Of a stretch of DNA of 35,006 nt, positions 15,308-22,601 are shown in pieces (position 1 is the first letter of the stretch; each line of letters starts with the position of its first letter). A program made the position numbers and the translations under genes. Source of the DNA: Chthoniobacterales bacterium (GTDB lineage Bacteria; Verrucomicrobiota; Verrucomicrobiia; Chthoniobacterales; UBA10450); NCBI GenBank assembly GCA_013815325.1, contig JACDGM010000048.1, positions 1 to 35,006 of the forward strand. Direction: 5' to 3'. Under the pieces are notes generated by a model. That model was not told where the DNA came from, ran no database searches, and was given only the letters and a program-made list of their open reading frames with translations.

Positions 15308-16195
15308 ATGAGCCGTTACAAGACACCACTTCGATACCCAGGCGGTAAACAGAAACTCGCACCATTCATAGAGGAGATTATCGAAGAGAATAGTTTAGAC
15401 GGTGGAGACTATGCAGAACCTTACGCGGGCGGCGCGGGTGTAGCGATCGAGCTACTACTTCGGGGAACGGTCGGACACATCCATCTGAATGACTCGTGTG
15501 ATGGTGTCTATGCTTTCTGGCATTCGATCATAAGGAATACCGAGGCATTTTGCCGGCGCGTATCCGGCGCGTCTCTCACCATTAAGGAGTGGCAACGTCA
15601 GAAGGAAATTCTAAGCCGTCCAAAAGAATTCGATTTGCTCGATGTTGGCTTCAGCATGTTTTACTTAAATCGGTGTAATCGATCCGGCATCATCTCGGCC
15701 GGTGTAATCGGCGGTCTCAACCAATCTGGTAGATGGAAGATGGACGCGCGGTTCTCACGGAATAATCTGATCACACGAATCGAGGCGATTGGAGCCAAAG
15801 CAGAATCGATCAGCATAATGAACTGGGATGCGGAGAGATTCCTGAAGAAGTATCTGCCACTGCTACCGAAGAAGTCACTGATTTATTGTGACCCGCCGTA
15901 TTTCCATAAGGCCGAACGTCTCTATTTGAACCATTACCACGCAGCAGACCACGCGAGGCTTGCAAAAGTGATTCTAAAGCTGAGACAGCCTTGGCTTGTG
16001 TCCTATGATACCGCAAGGGAGATCCTCGATTATTACTCCGAACAGCGCTCGTTCGACTACACGCTGCAATACAATGCCGCAAAGGCGTATCTTGGATCTG
16101 AGGTGTTCTTTTTCTCCGGCCGATTGAAACTTCCCGCGCGTTCTAGCATAGAGTCTATAGATATAGCTCTGCAGAATCTATCGTTGCGAAGCTGA
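15308..16195 (+). CDS. D12-class DNA adenine-N6 methyltransferase (Dam-like)
   Basis: This 295-residue enzyme would transfer a methyl group from S-adenosylmethionine to adenine N6 in DNA. Motifs are in the alpha-class (D12/Dam) order: 'LRYPGGKQKLAPFI' at the N-terminus, 'AEPYAGGAG' (motif I, about 36-44), and the catalytic 'IYCDPPYF' with D195-P-P-Y198. 'FSMFYLNRCNRSGI' near 116 also fits the family. A modest ribosome site (AGAGGGA) precedes ATG 15308. It lies between the ParB-like gene and hsdM. It could protect DNA from the stand-alone nucleases upstream or be an independent methylase; its target is unknown. Confidence 0.88.
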   Translation: MSRYKTPLRYPGGKQKLAPFIEEIIEENSLDGGDYAEPYAGGAGVAIELLLRGTVGHIHLNDSCDGVYAFWHSIIRNTEAFCRRVSGASLTIKEWQRQKEILSRPKEFDLLDVGFSMFYLNRCNRSGIISAGVIGGLNQSGRWKMDARFSRNNLITRIEAIGAKAESISIMNWDAERFLKKYLPLLPKKSLIYCDPPYFHKAERLYLNHYHAADHARLAKVILKLRQPWLVSYDTAREILDYYSEQRSFDYTLQYNAAKAYLGSEVFFFSGRLKLPARSSIESIDIALQNLSLRS

Positions 16196-16224
16196 CCTGG
16201 GCCCGCCATCTTGACACCCGAGTT

Positions 16225-17688
16225 ATGAGCTCTTCGCAACTCGTCCAGAAGCTCTGGAACTACTGCAACATTCTTAGGGATGATGGCCTGTCGTATGGTG
16301 ACTACGTCGAGCAATTGACGTTTCTGTTGTTCCTGAAAATGGCGGATGAGCAGTCGCGCCTGCGCGGAACGCCTTCCGCGATACCGAAAGGCTTTGGTTG
16401 GCCGAGCCTGCTGAAGCTGGATGGCGACGATCTCGAAATTCATTACCGCCATACACTGGAGGAACTCGGCAAGCGGTCAGGCATGCTCGGCATCATCTTT
16501 CGCAAGGCGCAAAACAAAATCCAGGACCCAGCCAAACTGCGCCGGCTCATCGTGGACCTGATCGACAAGGAGCAATGGTCCAGCCTCTCCGCCGACGTGA
16601 AGGGCGACGCCTACGAAGGGTTGCTGCAAAAGAACGCCGAGGACGTGAAAGGCGGCGCAGGCCAATACTTCACTCCGCGCCCGCTCATCTCTGCAATGGT
16701 GGACGCGATCGCTCCGCAGCCGGGCCAAACAATCTGCGATCCGGCCTGCGGCACGGGCGGTTTCCTGCTCGCGGCGCATGATTACATCGCCAAGCATTAC
16801 AAGCTCGACCGCGAGCAAAAGAAGAAACTCAAGAGTGGCACGCTCTTCGGTATCGAGCTGGTGGACAGCGTCACGCGCCTCTGCGCGATGAACCTGCTCC
16901 TGCACGGCATCGGGCCGGAGGCGGACAATCTCACGGACGGGATGCCGGTCGTGACCAAGGACGCGCTCGCCGCCAAGCACGGCGAATACGACATCGTCCT
17001 GGCCAATCCGCCTTTCGGAAAGAAGAGCAGCGTCACCATCGTCAACGAAGCAGGCGAGACCTCGAAAGAATCGCTTATCATCAACCGCGACGACTTTTGG
17101 GCGTCGACCTCGAACAAACAGCTCAACTTCCTCCAGCACATCTTCACCATTCTCAAGCAGCACGGCCGCGCTGCGGTCGTGTTGCCAGATAACGTCCTCT
17201 TCGAAGGCGGCGCCGGCGAAACGATAAGGCGCGCCCTGCTCAAGCAAGCCGACGTCCACACCCTCCTGCGCCTGCCTACCGGCATCTTCTACGCGCAGGG
17301 AGTGAAGGCCAACGTCCTCTTTTTCGACCGCAAACCCGCGCAGGAAAAGCCGTGGACTAGCAAACTCTGGATCTACGATCTGCGCACCAACCAGCACTTC
17401 ACGCTGAAAGAAAACACCCTCAAGCGCACCGATCTCGACGACTTCGTAACCTGCTACAATCCGAAGAACCGCCACGAGCGCAGAGAGACGGAGCGCTTCA
17501 AGAGCTTCACCTACGAGGAGCTAATCAAGCGGGACAAGATCAACCTCGACATTTTCTGGCTAAAGGACGAGGCCCTTGAAGACAGCGCCAACCTCCCCGA
17601 TCCCGGCGTCATCGCCCTGGAGATCACCGAAGACCTCGAAGCCGCCCTCACCCAATTCGCCGAGATCGCGAACGATTTGAAGAAATAG
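16225..17688 (+). CDS. hsdM: Type I restriction-modification methyltransferase subunit M
   Basis: This 487-residue N6-adenine methylase subunit has an N-terminal HsdM domain ('LWNYCNILRDDGLSYGDYVE'). It also has AdoMet motif I 'DPACGTGGF' (P173 region) and catalytic 'ANPPFG' (N261), plus 'QYFTPRPLI' ahead of motif I. With HsdS it methylates host sites, and with HsdR it forms the restriction complex. It is separated from hsdS by two other genes, which is unusual since hsdM and hsdS are normally adjacent. ATG 16225 fits the family start. Confidence 0.95.
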   Translation: MSSSQLVQKLWNYCNILRDDGLSYGDYVEQLTFLLFLKMADEQSRLRGTPSAIPKGFGWPSLLKLDGDDLEIHYRHTLEELGKRSGMLGIIFRKAQNKIQDPAKLRRLIVDLIDKEQWSSLSADVKGDAYEGLLQKNAEDVKGGAGQYFTPRPLISAMVDAIAPQPGQTICDPACGTGGFLLAAHDYIAKHYKLDREQKKKLKSGTLFGIELVDSVTRLCAMNLLLHGIGPEADNLTDGMPVVTKDALAAKHGEYDIVLANPPFGKKSSVTIVNEAGETSKESLIINRDDFWASTSNKQLNFLQHIFTILKQHGRAAVVLPDNVLFEGGAGETIRRALLKQADVHTLLRLPTGIFYAQGVKANVLFFDRKPAQEKPWTSKLWIYDLRTNQHFTLKENTLKRTDLDDFVTCYNPKNRHERRETERFKSFTYEELIKRDKINLDIFWLKDEALEDSANLPDPGVIALEITEDLEAALTQFAEIANDLKK

Positions 17689-17691
17689 TCC

Positions 17692-18561
17692 GTGCTAACC
17701 GAACTTCTCCTCCCGCTGGCTTACCTCCTTCTGTTTCTTCTCCCTGCGGTCCTCCTGATTTTTGACTTCATCCGGGAGCGCAAGAGGGATGCTGCAAGAT
17801 CAGTAATCCCCTTCGATAACCTGCAACGTCGGCCGGCCGGGGAGAGCACCCGTTTAAGGCTGGAAAGCGTAGACGAAGATATCGAAGCCTATCTCGCCTG
17901 GATTCTGATTGTGGCGATGGCGCTCGCGTTTGCGCTCGCGCTGCAACCGCGCCCAAATCTTGTCATTATTGCGGGCTTTTTTCTGGTTGTCGTTATCATC
18001 ACGGCTATCGCTCAGCGTAAACTGCGACCTTTACGCAAAAAACGCCGCGCATATCAGCTTGGCTTCCAAGGCGAACGCTACGTTGCCGAAGAACTCAACC
18101 AATTGCTCGCAGATGGTTTCGAGGTGTTTCATGACGTTCCGTTCGACAAATTCAACATCGATCATGTGCTAGTCGGTCCACAGGGAATTTTTGCGGTGGA
18201 AACGAAGACAAGGCGCAAGCCTCTTCAGGAAGGGAAAAAGCAATACAATGTGACCTTCGACGGGAAAGCTCTTGTTTTCCCGCACTACCAAGGAACCGAA
18301 GCGGTCGGCCAGGCAATTCGAAACAGGAAGTCATTGGCCCAGTGGCTTTCGTCCGCGACCGGCGATTCCTTGAAGGCCTACGCGATTCTTACGATCCCAG
18401 GGTGGATGGTTAACACGACTGCGCTTTCACCGGAAGTTCAGGTTCTGAATCCAAAGCAGATCCGGGGAGCCGTGCTGGGCAGGCCGATCGAGCTCGACGC
18501 GTCGATGATTCAACGCGCCAGACATCAACTTGAGCAAAAGTGCCAGCTCGCGCTGGACTGA
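17692..18561 (+). CDS. Membrane-anchored NERD-domain protein
   Basis: This 289-residue protein has a GTG start 3 bases after the hsdM stop. Hydrophobic segments at about residues 4-26, 67-85 and 90-108 suggest three membrane passes. Residues about 122-240 carry a nuclease-related domain (NERD): 'GFQGERYVAEELNQLL', 'DVPFDKFNIDHVLVGPQG' and 'IFAVETKT', giving the G..GE, D and ExK residues of a PD-(D/E)XK-like fold. NERD proteins are linked to DNA processing, but few are characterised. Tight coupling to hsdM makes it the last gene of the island operon; a membrane-sited restriction or defence role is inferred. Confidence 0.8.
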   Translation: MLTELLLPLAYLLLFLLPAVLLIFDFIRERKRDAARSVIPFDNLQRRPAGESTRLRLESVDEDIEAYLAWILIVAMALAFALALQPRPNLVIIAGFFLVVVIITAIAQRKLRPLRKKRRAYQLGFQGERYVAEELNQLLADGFEVFHDVPFDKFNIDHVLVGPQGIFAVETKTRRKPLQEGKKQYNVTFDGKALVFPHYQGTEAVGQAIRNRKSLAQWLSSATGDSLKAYAILTIPGWMVNTTALSPEVQVLNPKQIRGAVLGRPIELDASMIQRARHQLEQKCQLALD

Positions 18562-18623
18562 CCGATGCAGGACGACGCTAGAAACCGCCCGAAGTCTCTG
18601 AGCAATCCGCGTAATCCGCGGTT

Positions 18624-18854
18624 TTACGGCGCGGGGGTGAGAAGGAAAGCGTGACTCTGGCCCTGGATGATGCCGTAGCCCGCGATCTGGCCGCTGTCGT
18701 TGATCCCGTTGGCTTCTGCCAAGATCCACCCGCTGCCCGCCGGGATGAGCTTGTTCAGGTCCTTCATTCTGGCGCCGTTGGTGGAAATAAAGGCGTGATA
18801 GACGTTGGCCTTCGTGGTGCCGTAGCCAACGACCCGGATATGTTTGCTCGTCAC
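18624..18854 (-). pseudogene. C-terminal fragment of a HAF-repeat extracellular protein
   Basis: The minus frame reads about 76 residues with 'YHAFIS', 'GARMKDLNKLIPAGSGWILA', 'EANGINDSGQIAGYG' and 'QSHAFLLTPAP'. This is the repeat pattern of HAF-family extracellular proteins, which normally run to several hundred residues. Only the last repeats are present here. A GGAGGA lies 6 bases before a GTG at 18854, so the fragment could be translated, but it is most simply a remnant of a gene truncated when neighbouring DNA was inserted or deleted. Confidence 0.6.
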
Positions 18855-18944
18855 AGAAGATCCTCCACAGGGCGCAACGTCTGATCTGTCCCTGGATTCC
18901 TAATTGACCCAGTGATCGATCCTCAATAACCGTTAAACCCTTCC

Positions 18945-19210
18945 TTCGCAGGTTTGTTTTTCGGCCGTGCAGATTTGTTTTCCCCGTTTGCAGACGTTGT
19001 CTTCGTCGTAAGCAGGTTGCAGGGCTTACAAGCAAGTTTGTTCCTGGTCAATGCAAGGGTGCAGGGCTCGCAAGCTAGCTTGTATCTGGTCCGTGCAAGG
19101 TTGCTCGAGGGTCGATGCAAGGGTGCTCGAAGTCCATGCAAGGTTGCTCGCTGTCCATGCAAGGTTGCTCGCTGTCCATGCAAGAGTATTTTTCAGGCGT
19201 GCAAGGCGAG
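18945..19210. repeat. 21-bp tandem repeat (minisatellite), about 12.5 copies
   Basis: Units of 21 bases begin at 18945, 18966, 18987, 19008, 19029, 19050, 19071, 19092 (22 bases), 19114, 19135, 19156, 19177 and 19198 (partial). The core is CATGCAAGGTTGCTCGCTGTC. The units at 19135 and 19156 are identical and divergence grows towards the left. Because 21 is a multiple of three, the minus strand encodes heptapeptides: LAWTASN repeats on the right and LACEPCT/LACKPCN on the left, put in different frames by the one extra base in the 19092 unit. It was probably once a coding heptad-repeat array, now frameshifted. Confidence 0.85.
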
Positions 19211-19237
19211 AGTTCCTCCCACATAGGAATTCAAAGG

Positions 19238-19271
19238 AACCGCGGTGGAGCAATCGCTCCGCCGCGGTTTT
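19238..19271 (+). terminator. Intrinsic terminator-like hairpin
   Basis: AACCGCGGTGGAGC (19238-19251), loop AATC, and GCTCCGCCGCGGTT (19256-19269) form a 14-bp stem with a single G-T pair, followed by TT and then C. It could end plus-strand transcription leaving the island. The U-tract is short, so efficiency is uncertain. Confidence 0.55.
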
Positions 19272-19272
19272 C

Positions 19273-19375
19273 GCTGTAGCCGGGGCGTTGACCCATAAGA
19301 GCTATGAGGCTCTCGCGCCAACCGGCGGCGTCACGGAACGAGGTGCTTTGTGGGAAAAGCGCCCCCGGCTACAGC
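19273..19375. repeat. Short inverted-repeat element with GCTGTAGCCGGGG ends
   Basis: The left end GCTGTAGCCGGGGCG (19273-19287) and right end CGCCCCCGGCTACAGC (19360-19375) are inverted copies with one extra C. The 103-bp element has TGTAG just inside each end, like the elements at 377-458 and 4698-4799, so it is probably a third subtype of the same kind of non-autonomous element. Confidence 0.65.
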
Positions 19376-19385
19376 AGCGGCGCGA

Positions 19386-19411
19386 AGTCGCAGGATCTGT
19401 TCCCTGCGACT
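19386..19411 (-). terminator. Hairpin downstream of the amidase gene
   Basis: AGTCGCAGG (19386-19394) and CCTGCGACT (19403-19411) form a perfect 9-bp stem with an 8-base loop, 37 bases beyond the amidase stop on the minus strand. No U-tract is visible, so it may act as an RNA 3'-end stabiliser rather than a strong terminator. Confidence 0.35.
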
Positions 19412-19447
19412 CCCGCACAGCTGATGCTGGAGAATAGTTACGCTAAC

Positions 19448-21187
19448 TCACAGCGGGAACAGCTTCCCCGTCCCAAGATGGCGTGGCAAGTGAGGCATCC
19501 CGACGACATCTGACACCTCCGGCTGCGATCTGGTTCCATCGCAGATTCCCACGTCAGGCGGCTCCGGCGGCACCTGGCCGCGATATTGCGGCACTGTGCG
19601 GGCCTGGATTTCCTGCTCGAGATCGTAAGCAAGTCCCAGTAACTGCGGCTCGTGCAAGAATGTGCTGTACATCCAAATGCCCACGGGTTTGCCCCGGGTA
19701 GTGAACCCTACAGGAACGGAAATATTAGGGTAACCGGCGACCGCCGCCGGGGAGGAGGCGTAGCTGTAGCTCGGCGCGATGAGAGCGTCGAGGTTATCAT
19801 GACGCAGGGCCGCGTCGATCCCGCGGTGGCGCGTCAGACGCAGGCAAAGGGCGCGCGCCTTGACATATACCGGATCGGTCAGGTCGCCGCTCGTATCCTC
19901 CGACCTTTGGAAAATCTCCTGCCCGAAATACTTCAACTCCTGCGGACAGTGGGCGCGGTCGAAATCAATCAAATCCGCCAGGGTGCGGATGGAGGTGTTC
20001 GAAAGTCCGGCCAGATACGCTGCGATCAGAACTTTGAATTCGTAGAGTAGGACGGTGAATTCCGCGTCGGAGTAAGCGTAGGAATCACCGGAGTCACTTG
20101 GAACAAGAGTTGCGCCGAGCGTTTCCATGGTTCGTATGGCCGGCTCAATCGCGCTGTTGATGTCGTCCTCGCCCCCATACCGCTTGGTGAAATAGCGGCG
20201 ATCGATCCCGATGCGCGCGCCCCGGAGGGCGCCGCGAACCAGAAATTGCGTGTAATCAGTTGGCAGCTTTTCACGCGCTACCCTGCCAAATGGTGACTGT
20301 AGGACCCCGAGCAGGATGGCCGCGTCGGTCACGGTGCGGCAAATGGGACCCGCGGTGTCCTGGCTATGAGATATAGGTATGATCCCATCCTGCGAGACGA
20401 GCCCGACGGTCGGCTTGAGACCTACAACCAGGTTGTTACCCGCCGGGCAGACGATTGAGCCATCTGTCTCGGTGCCGACAGCGACCGAGCATAGGTTCGC
20501 AGCGCTCGCGACGGCGGAACCGGAGCTCGATCCGCACGGGTCGAAGCTCAAGCGATAAGGATCGCGCGTGAATCCGCCGCGCGCGCTCCAGCCGTTAAAG
20601 GGAGCGAAGCCGCGGAAGTTAGCCCACTCGGAGAGGTTCGCCTTCCCGAGGATGACCGCGCCGGCCGCGCGCATCTGTTGGACGATGACCGAGTCGGCAG
20701 GCACCTGGCTCCCGACTAATGCGAGAGAACCGGCGGTAGTTTCCATCTTATCGTCGGTGGCGATGTTATCCTTCACGAGCACCGGAATGCCATGCAAGGG
20801 GCCGCGAATCTGCCCCGCCTCCCGCTCGCGATCGAGCCGCTGGGCGATGCTGAGGGCGTCGGGATTTGTCTCGATGACGGCGTGGAGCAGCGGGTTGAGC
20901 TGGGCGATGCGCTTAAGGTATTCCTCCGTAAGGGCGCGGCTGGTCAGCTCGCCCGAAGCCATCAAGGCCTGAAGCTCGGGGATGGTAGCCTCGATGATCG
21001 GGTCATCGCTGCCGAGGGCGGCGGCCGCTAAAGAGGTTTTGAAAACTGAGGTGATTCCCCCGGTCAGGAGCGCGGCACTGCCGGCGAGGGTCGTTCCGAC
21101 GAACGTCCTCCGAGTGACGCCACCGTGACCGGAGCCGCGCTGATCAGGCTGCTCCGTATGCATGCACTCAACGTGAGCCGGCCGCAT
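19448..21187 (-). CDS. Amidase-signature family hydrolase, Tat-exported
   Basis: This 579-residue amidase hydrolyses an amide bond through a Ser-cisSer-Lys triad. The triad is visible as K139 in 'PVLVKDNIAT', S221 in 'CGSSSGSA' and S244 in 'GTETDGSIVCPAG'. The N-terminus holds a twin-arginine signal ('VTRRTFVGTTLAGSAALLTG', about residues 24-43), so it folds in the cytoplasm and is exported. The substrate is not evident; cell-wall amides, nitriles-derived amides or peptides are possible. The start could be ATG 21187 or the internal ATG at 21163. It is divergent from amtB with only about 90 bases between, so ammonia released by amide hydrolysis and ammonium uptake may be linked; this is inference. 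Confidence 0.9.
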   Translation of the reverse strand: MRPAHVECMHTEQPDQRGSGHGGVTRRTFVGTTLAGSAALLTGGITSVFKTSLAAAALGSDDPIIEATIPELQALMASGELTSRALTEEYLKRIAQLNPLLHAVIETNPDALSIAQRLDREREAGQIRGPLHGIPVLVKDNIATDDKMETTAGSLALVGSQVPADSVIVQQMRAAGAVILGKANLSEWANFRGFAPFNGWSARGGFTRDPYRLSFDPCGSSSGSAVASAANLCSVAVGTETDGSIVCPAGNNLVVGLKPTVGLVSQDGIIPISHSQDTAGPICRTVTDAAILLGVLQSPFGRVAREKLPTDYTQFLVRGALRGARIGIDRRYFTKRYGGEDDINSAIEPAIRTMETLGATLVPSDSGDSYAYSDAEFTVLLYEFKVLIAAYLAGLSNTSIRTLADLIDFDRAHCPQELKYFGQEIFQRSEDTSGDLTDPVYVKARALCLRLTRHRGIDAALRHDNLDALIAPSYSYASSPAAVAGYPNISVPVGFTTRGKPVGIWMYSTFLHEPQLLGLAYDLEQEIQARTVPQYRGQVPPEPPDVGICDGTRSQPEVSDVVGMPHLPRHLGTGKLFPL

Positions 21188-21225
21188 GTCGCGTCAAGCC
21201 AAATTGCCCCCGCCCGCTTACGGGC

Positions 21226-21255
21226 TTGACGGTTCCGCTCGCACGCCTCCATACT
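21226..21255 (+). promoter_or_regulatory. Probable sigma-70-type promoter of amtB
   Basis: TTGACG (21226-21231), an 18-base spacer, and CATACT (21250-21255) would start transcription near 21262, leaving a 5' leader of about 17 bases. That leader contains a 9-mer motif copy running into the strong Shine-Dalgarno AAGGAGA. No sigma-54 consensus is seen. Confidence 0.4.
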
Positions 21256-21259
21256 GCGC

Positions 21260-21268
21260 GCCTAACGA
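21260..21268 (+). repeat. 9-mer motif copy joined to the amtB ribosome site
   Basis: GCCTAACGA runs directly into AAGGAG, so its last two bases (GA) are followed by the Shine-Dalgarno sequence 11 bases before the ATG. Copies at 30990-30998 and 32710-32718 also lie within 15 bases of a start codon. Confidence 0.8.
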
Positions 21269-21278
21269 AGGAGAATCA

Positions 21279-22547
21279 ATGTTACATCTCGACACAGGAA
21301 ATACCGGTTTCATGCTCTTATGCGCCAGCCTCGTCATGCTCATGACGCCCGGACTGGCCTTCTTTTATGGGGGACTTGTGGGGCGCAAGAACGTGCTCGC
21401 GATCATGATGCAGAGCTTCGTCTCCATGGGCTGGACCACGATCCTGTGGTGGGCGTTTGGGTTTTCGCTCTGCTTCTCCGGCGATCAGAAGAGTGGCACC
21501 GACTTCTTCGGTATCATCGGCAACCTGCATTGGGCGGGCTTGCGCGGGATCACGCTCTCCACGCCTTCGCCTAACGACACTATCCCAATGGTCGTCTTCT
21601 GCGGTTATCAGATGATGTTTGCCATCATCACCCCGGCGCTGATCACGGGCGCATTTGCCAATCGCATCACCTTCAAGGCTTACATGTGGTTCCTGACCGC
21701 TTGGCTCATCCTGGTTTATTTTCCTTTCGTCCACATGGTGTGGGGCGGTGGCCTGCTCGCGCAGTGGGGAGTGAAAGATTTTGCCGGCGGTATCGTGGTG
21801 CACAACATCGCGGGCATCGCCGCGCTCGCGTCCATTCTCTTCGTCGGCAAGCGCAAGGTCCTGGACCGCGGCCCGCACAGCATTCCGCTCGTCGCGCTCG
21901 GCACGGGTTTGCTTTGGTTCGGTTGGTATGGCTTCAACGCCGGATCCGAGTTTCGTGTCGATGGGACGACGGCGGTGGCCTTTCTTAATACCGATATCTC
22001 CGCCTCATTCGCGGCTATCGCCTGGCTCTGCGTCGATTGGCGGGTCTCGAAGAAGCCCAAGTTCCTCGGATTGCTGACCGGTGCGGTAGCCGGTCTCGCC
22101 ACGATTACTCCCGCGGCCGGTTACGTTTCCCCGGCGACGGCTGCCATCATCGGTCTTATTGCGGGTGTGGTCTGCTACTATGCCTGCGCATTGAAGAACA
22201 AGCTCGGATGGGACGACGCCCTCGATGTCTGGGGCGTGCACGGCGTCGGCGGCTTTCTCGGTGTCGTCCTACTCGGGGTTTTCGCCTCGACGGCGTGGAA
22301 CCCGGTAGCCAACGGCGGGGTGAACGGATTACTCGCGGGCGATGCGACTTTCTTTCTAAAACAGCTTGGGGCGGCGTTGTTCTCTTCTGTCTGGGCATTC
22401 CTATTCACGTTAGGCATGCTCTGGATCATCGACCGGATTACGGTGGTGCGGGTCGAGGATGCACACGAAGAACTTGGCCTCGACGAGGCTATCCATGGCG
22501 AGACGGCGTACGAGGTGGAAGCGGACCGGATGTCGCGGCCATTGTGA
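21279..22547 (+). CDS. amtB: Ammonium transporter
   Basis: This 422-residue inner-membrane Amt channel conducts ammonium/ammonia. Recognisable segments are 'TPGLAFFYGGLVGRKNVL' near residue 25, the first pore-histidine segment 'FAGGIVVHNIAGIAAL', 'WFGWYGFNAGS', and the second pore-histidine segment 'WGVHGVGGFLG'. Eleven hydrophobic segments are expected for the family and the pattern fits. The start at 21279 has a strong AAGGAG; the frame upstream of it is not part of the protein. The C-terminal tail (about residues 392-422) is charged and suited to PII binding, but no glnK gene lies next to it. A porin gene follows after 54 bases. Confidence 0.96.
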   Translation: MLHLDTGNTGFMLLCASLVMLMTPGLAFFYGGLVGRKNVLAIMMQSFVSMGWTTILWWAFGFSLCFSGDQKSGTDFFGIIGNLHWAGLRGITLSTPSPNDTIPMVVFCGYQMMFAIITPALITGAFANRITFKAYMWFLTAWLILVYFPFVHMVWGGGLLAQWGVKDFAGGIVVHNIAGIAALASILFVGKRKVLDRGPHSIPLVALGTGLLWFGWYGFNAGSEFRVDGTTAVAFLNTDISASFAAIAWLCVDWRVSKKPKFLGLLTGAVAGLATITPAAGYVSPATAAIIGLIAGVVCYYACALKNKLGWDDALDVWGVHGVGGFLGVVLLGVFASTAWNPVANGGVNGLLAGDATFFLKQLGAALFSSVWAFLFTLGMLWIIDRITVVRVEDAHEELGLDEAIHGETAYEVEADRMSRPL

Positions 22548-22601
22548 TCAGCGGCGCAATGCACTCGGCTTCCTGACTTGTTTTCGCCGCAACGACCGAG
22601 C

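Larger units (their letters stand above)
18562..19447. other. Gene-poor debris region at the right edge of the island
   Basis: These 886 bases contain a HAF-repeat protein fragment (18624-18854, minus), a 21-bp tandem array (18945-19210), a terminator-like hairpin (19238-19271), an inverted-repeat element (19273-19375) and a hairpin before the amidase 3' end (19386-19411). No intact gene is convincing. Such a mix of remnants and repeats is typical of an insertion boundary. Confidence 0.6.

Noticed and set aside
16477..17475. 332-residue minus-strand reading frame opposite hsdM
   Set aside because: It is fully antisense to a clear hsdM gene, rich in Arg/Val/Gly, with no recognisable motif.
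18945..19210. CRISPR array
   Set aside because: The 21-bp units follow each other without unique spacers, and no cas genes are present; it is a plain tandem repeat.
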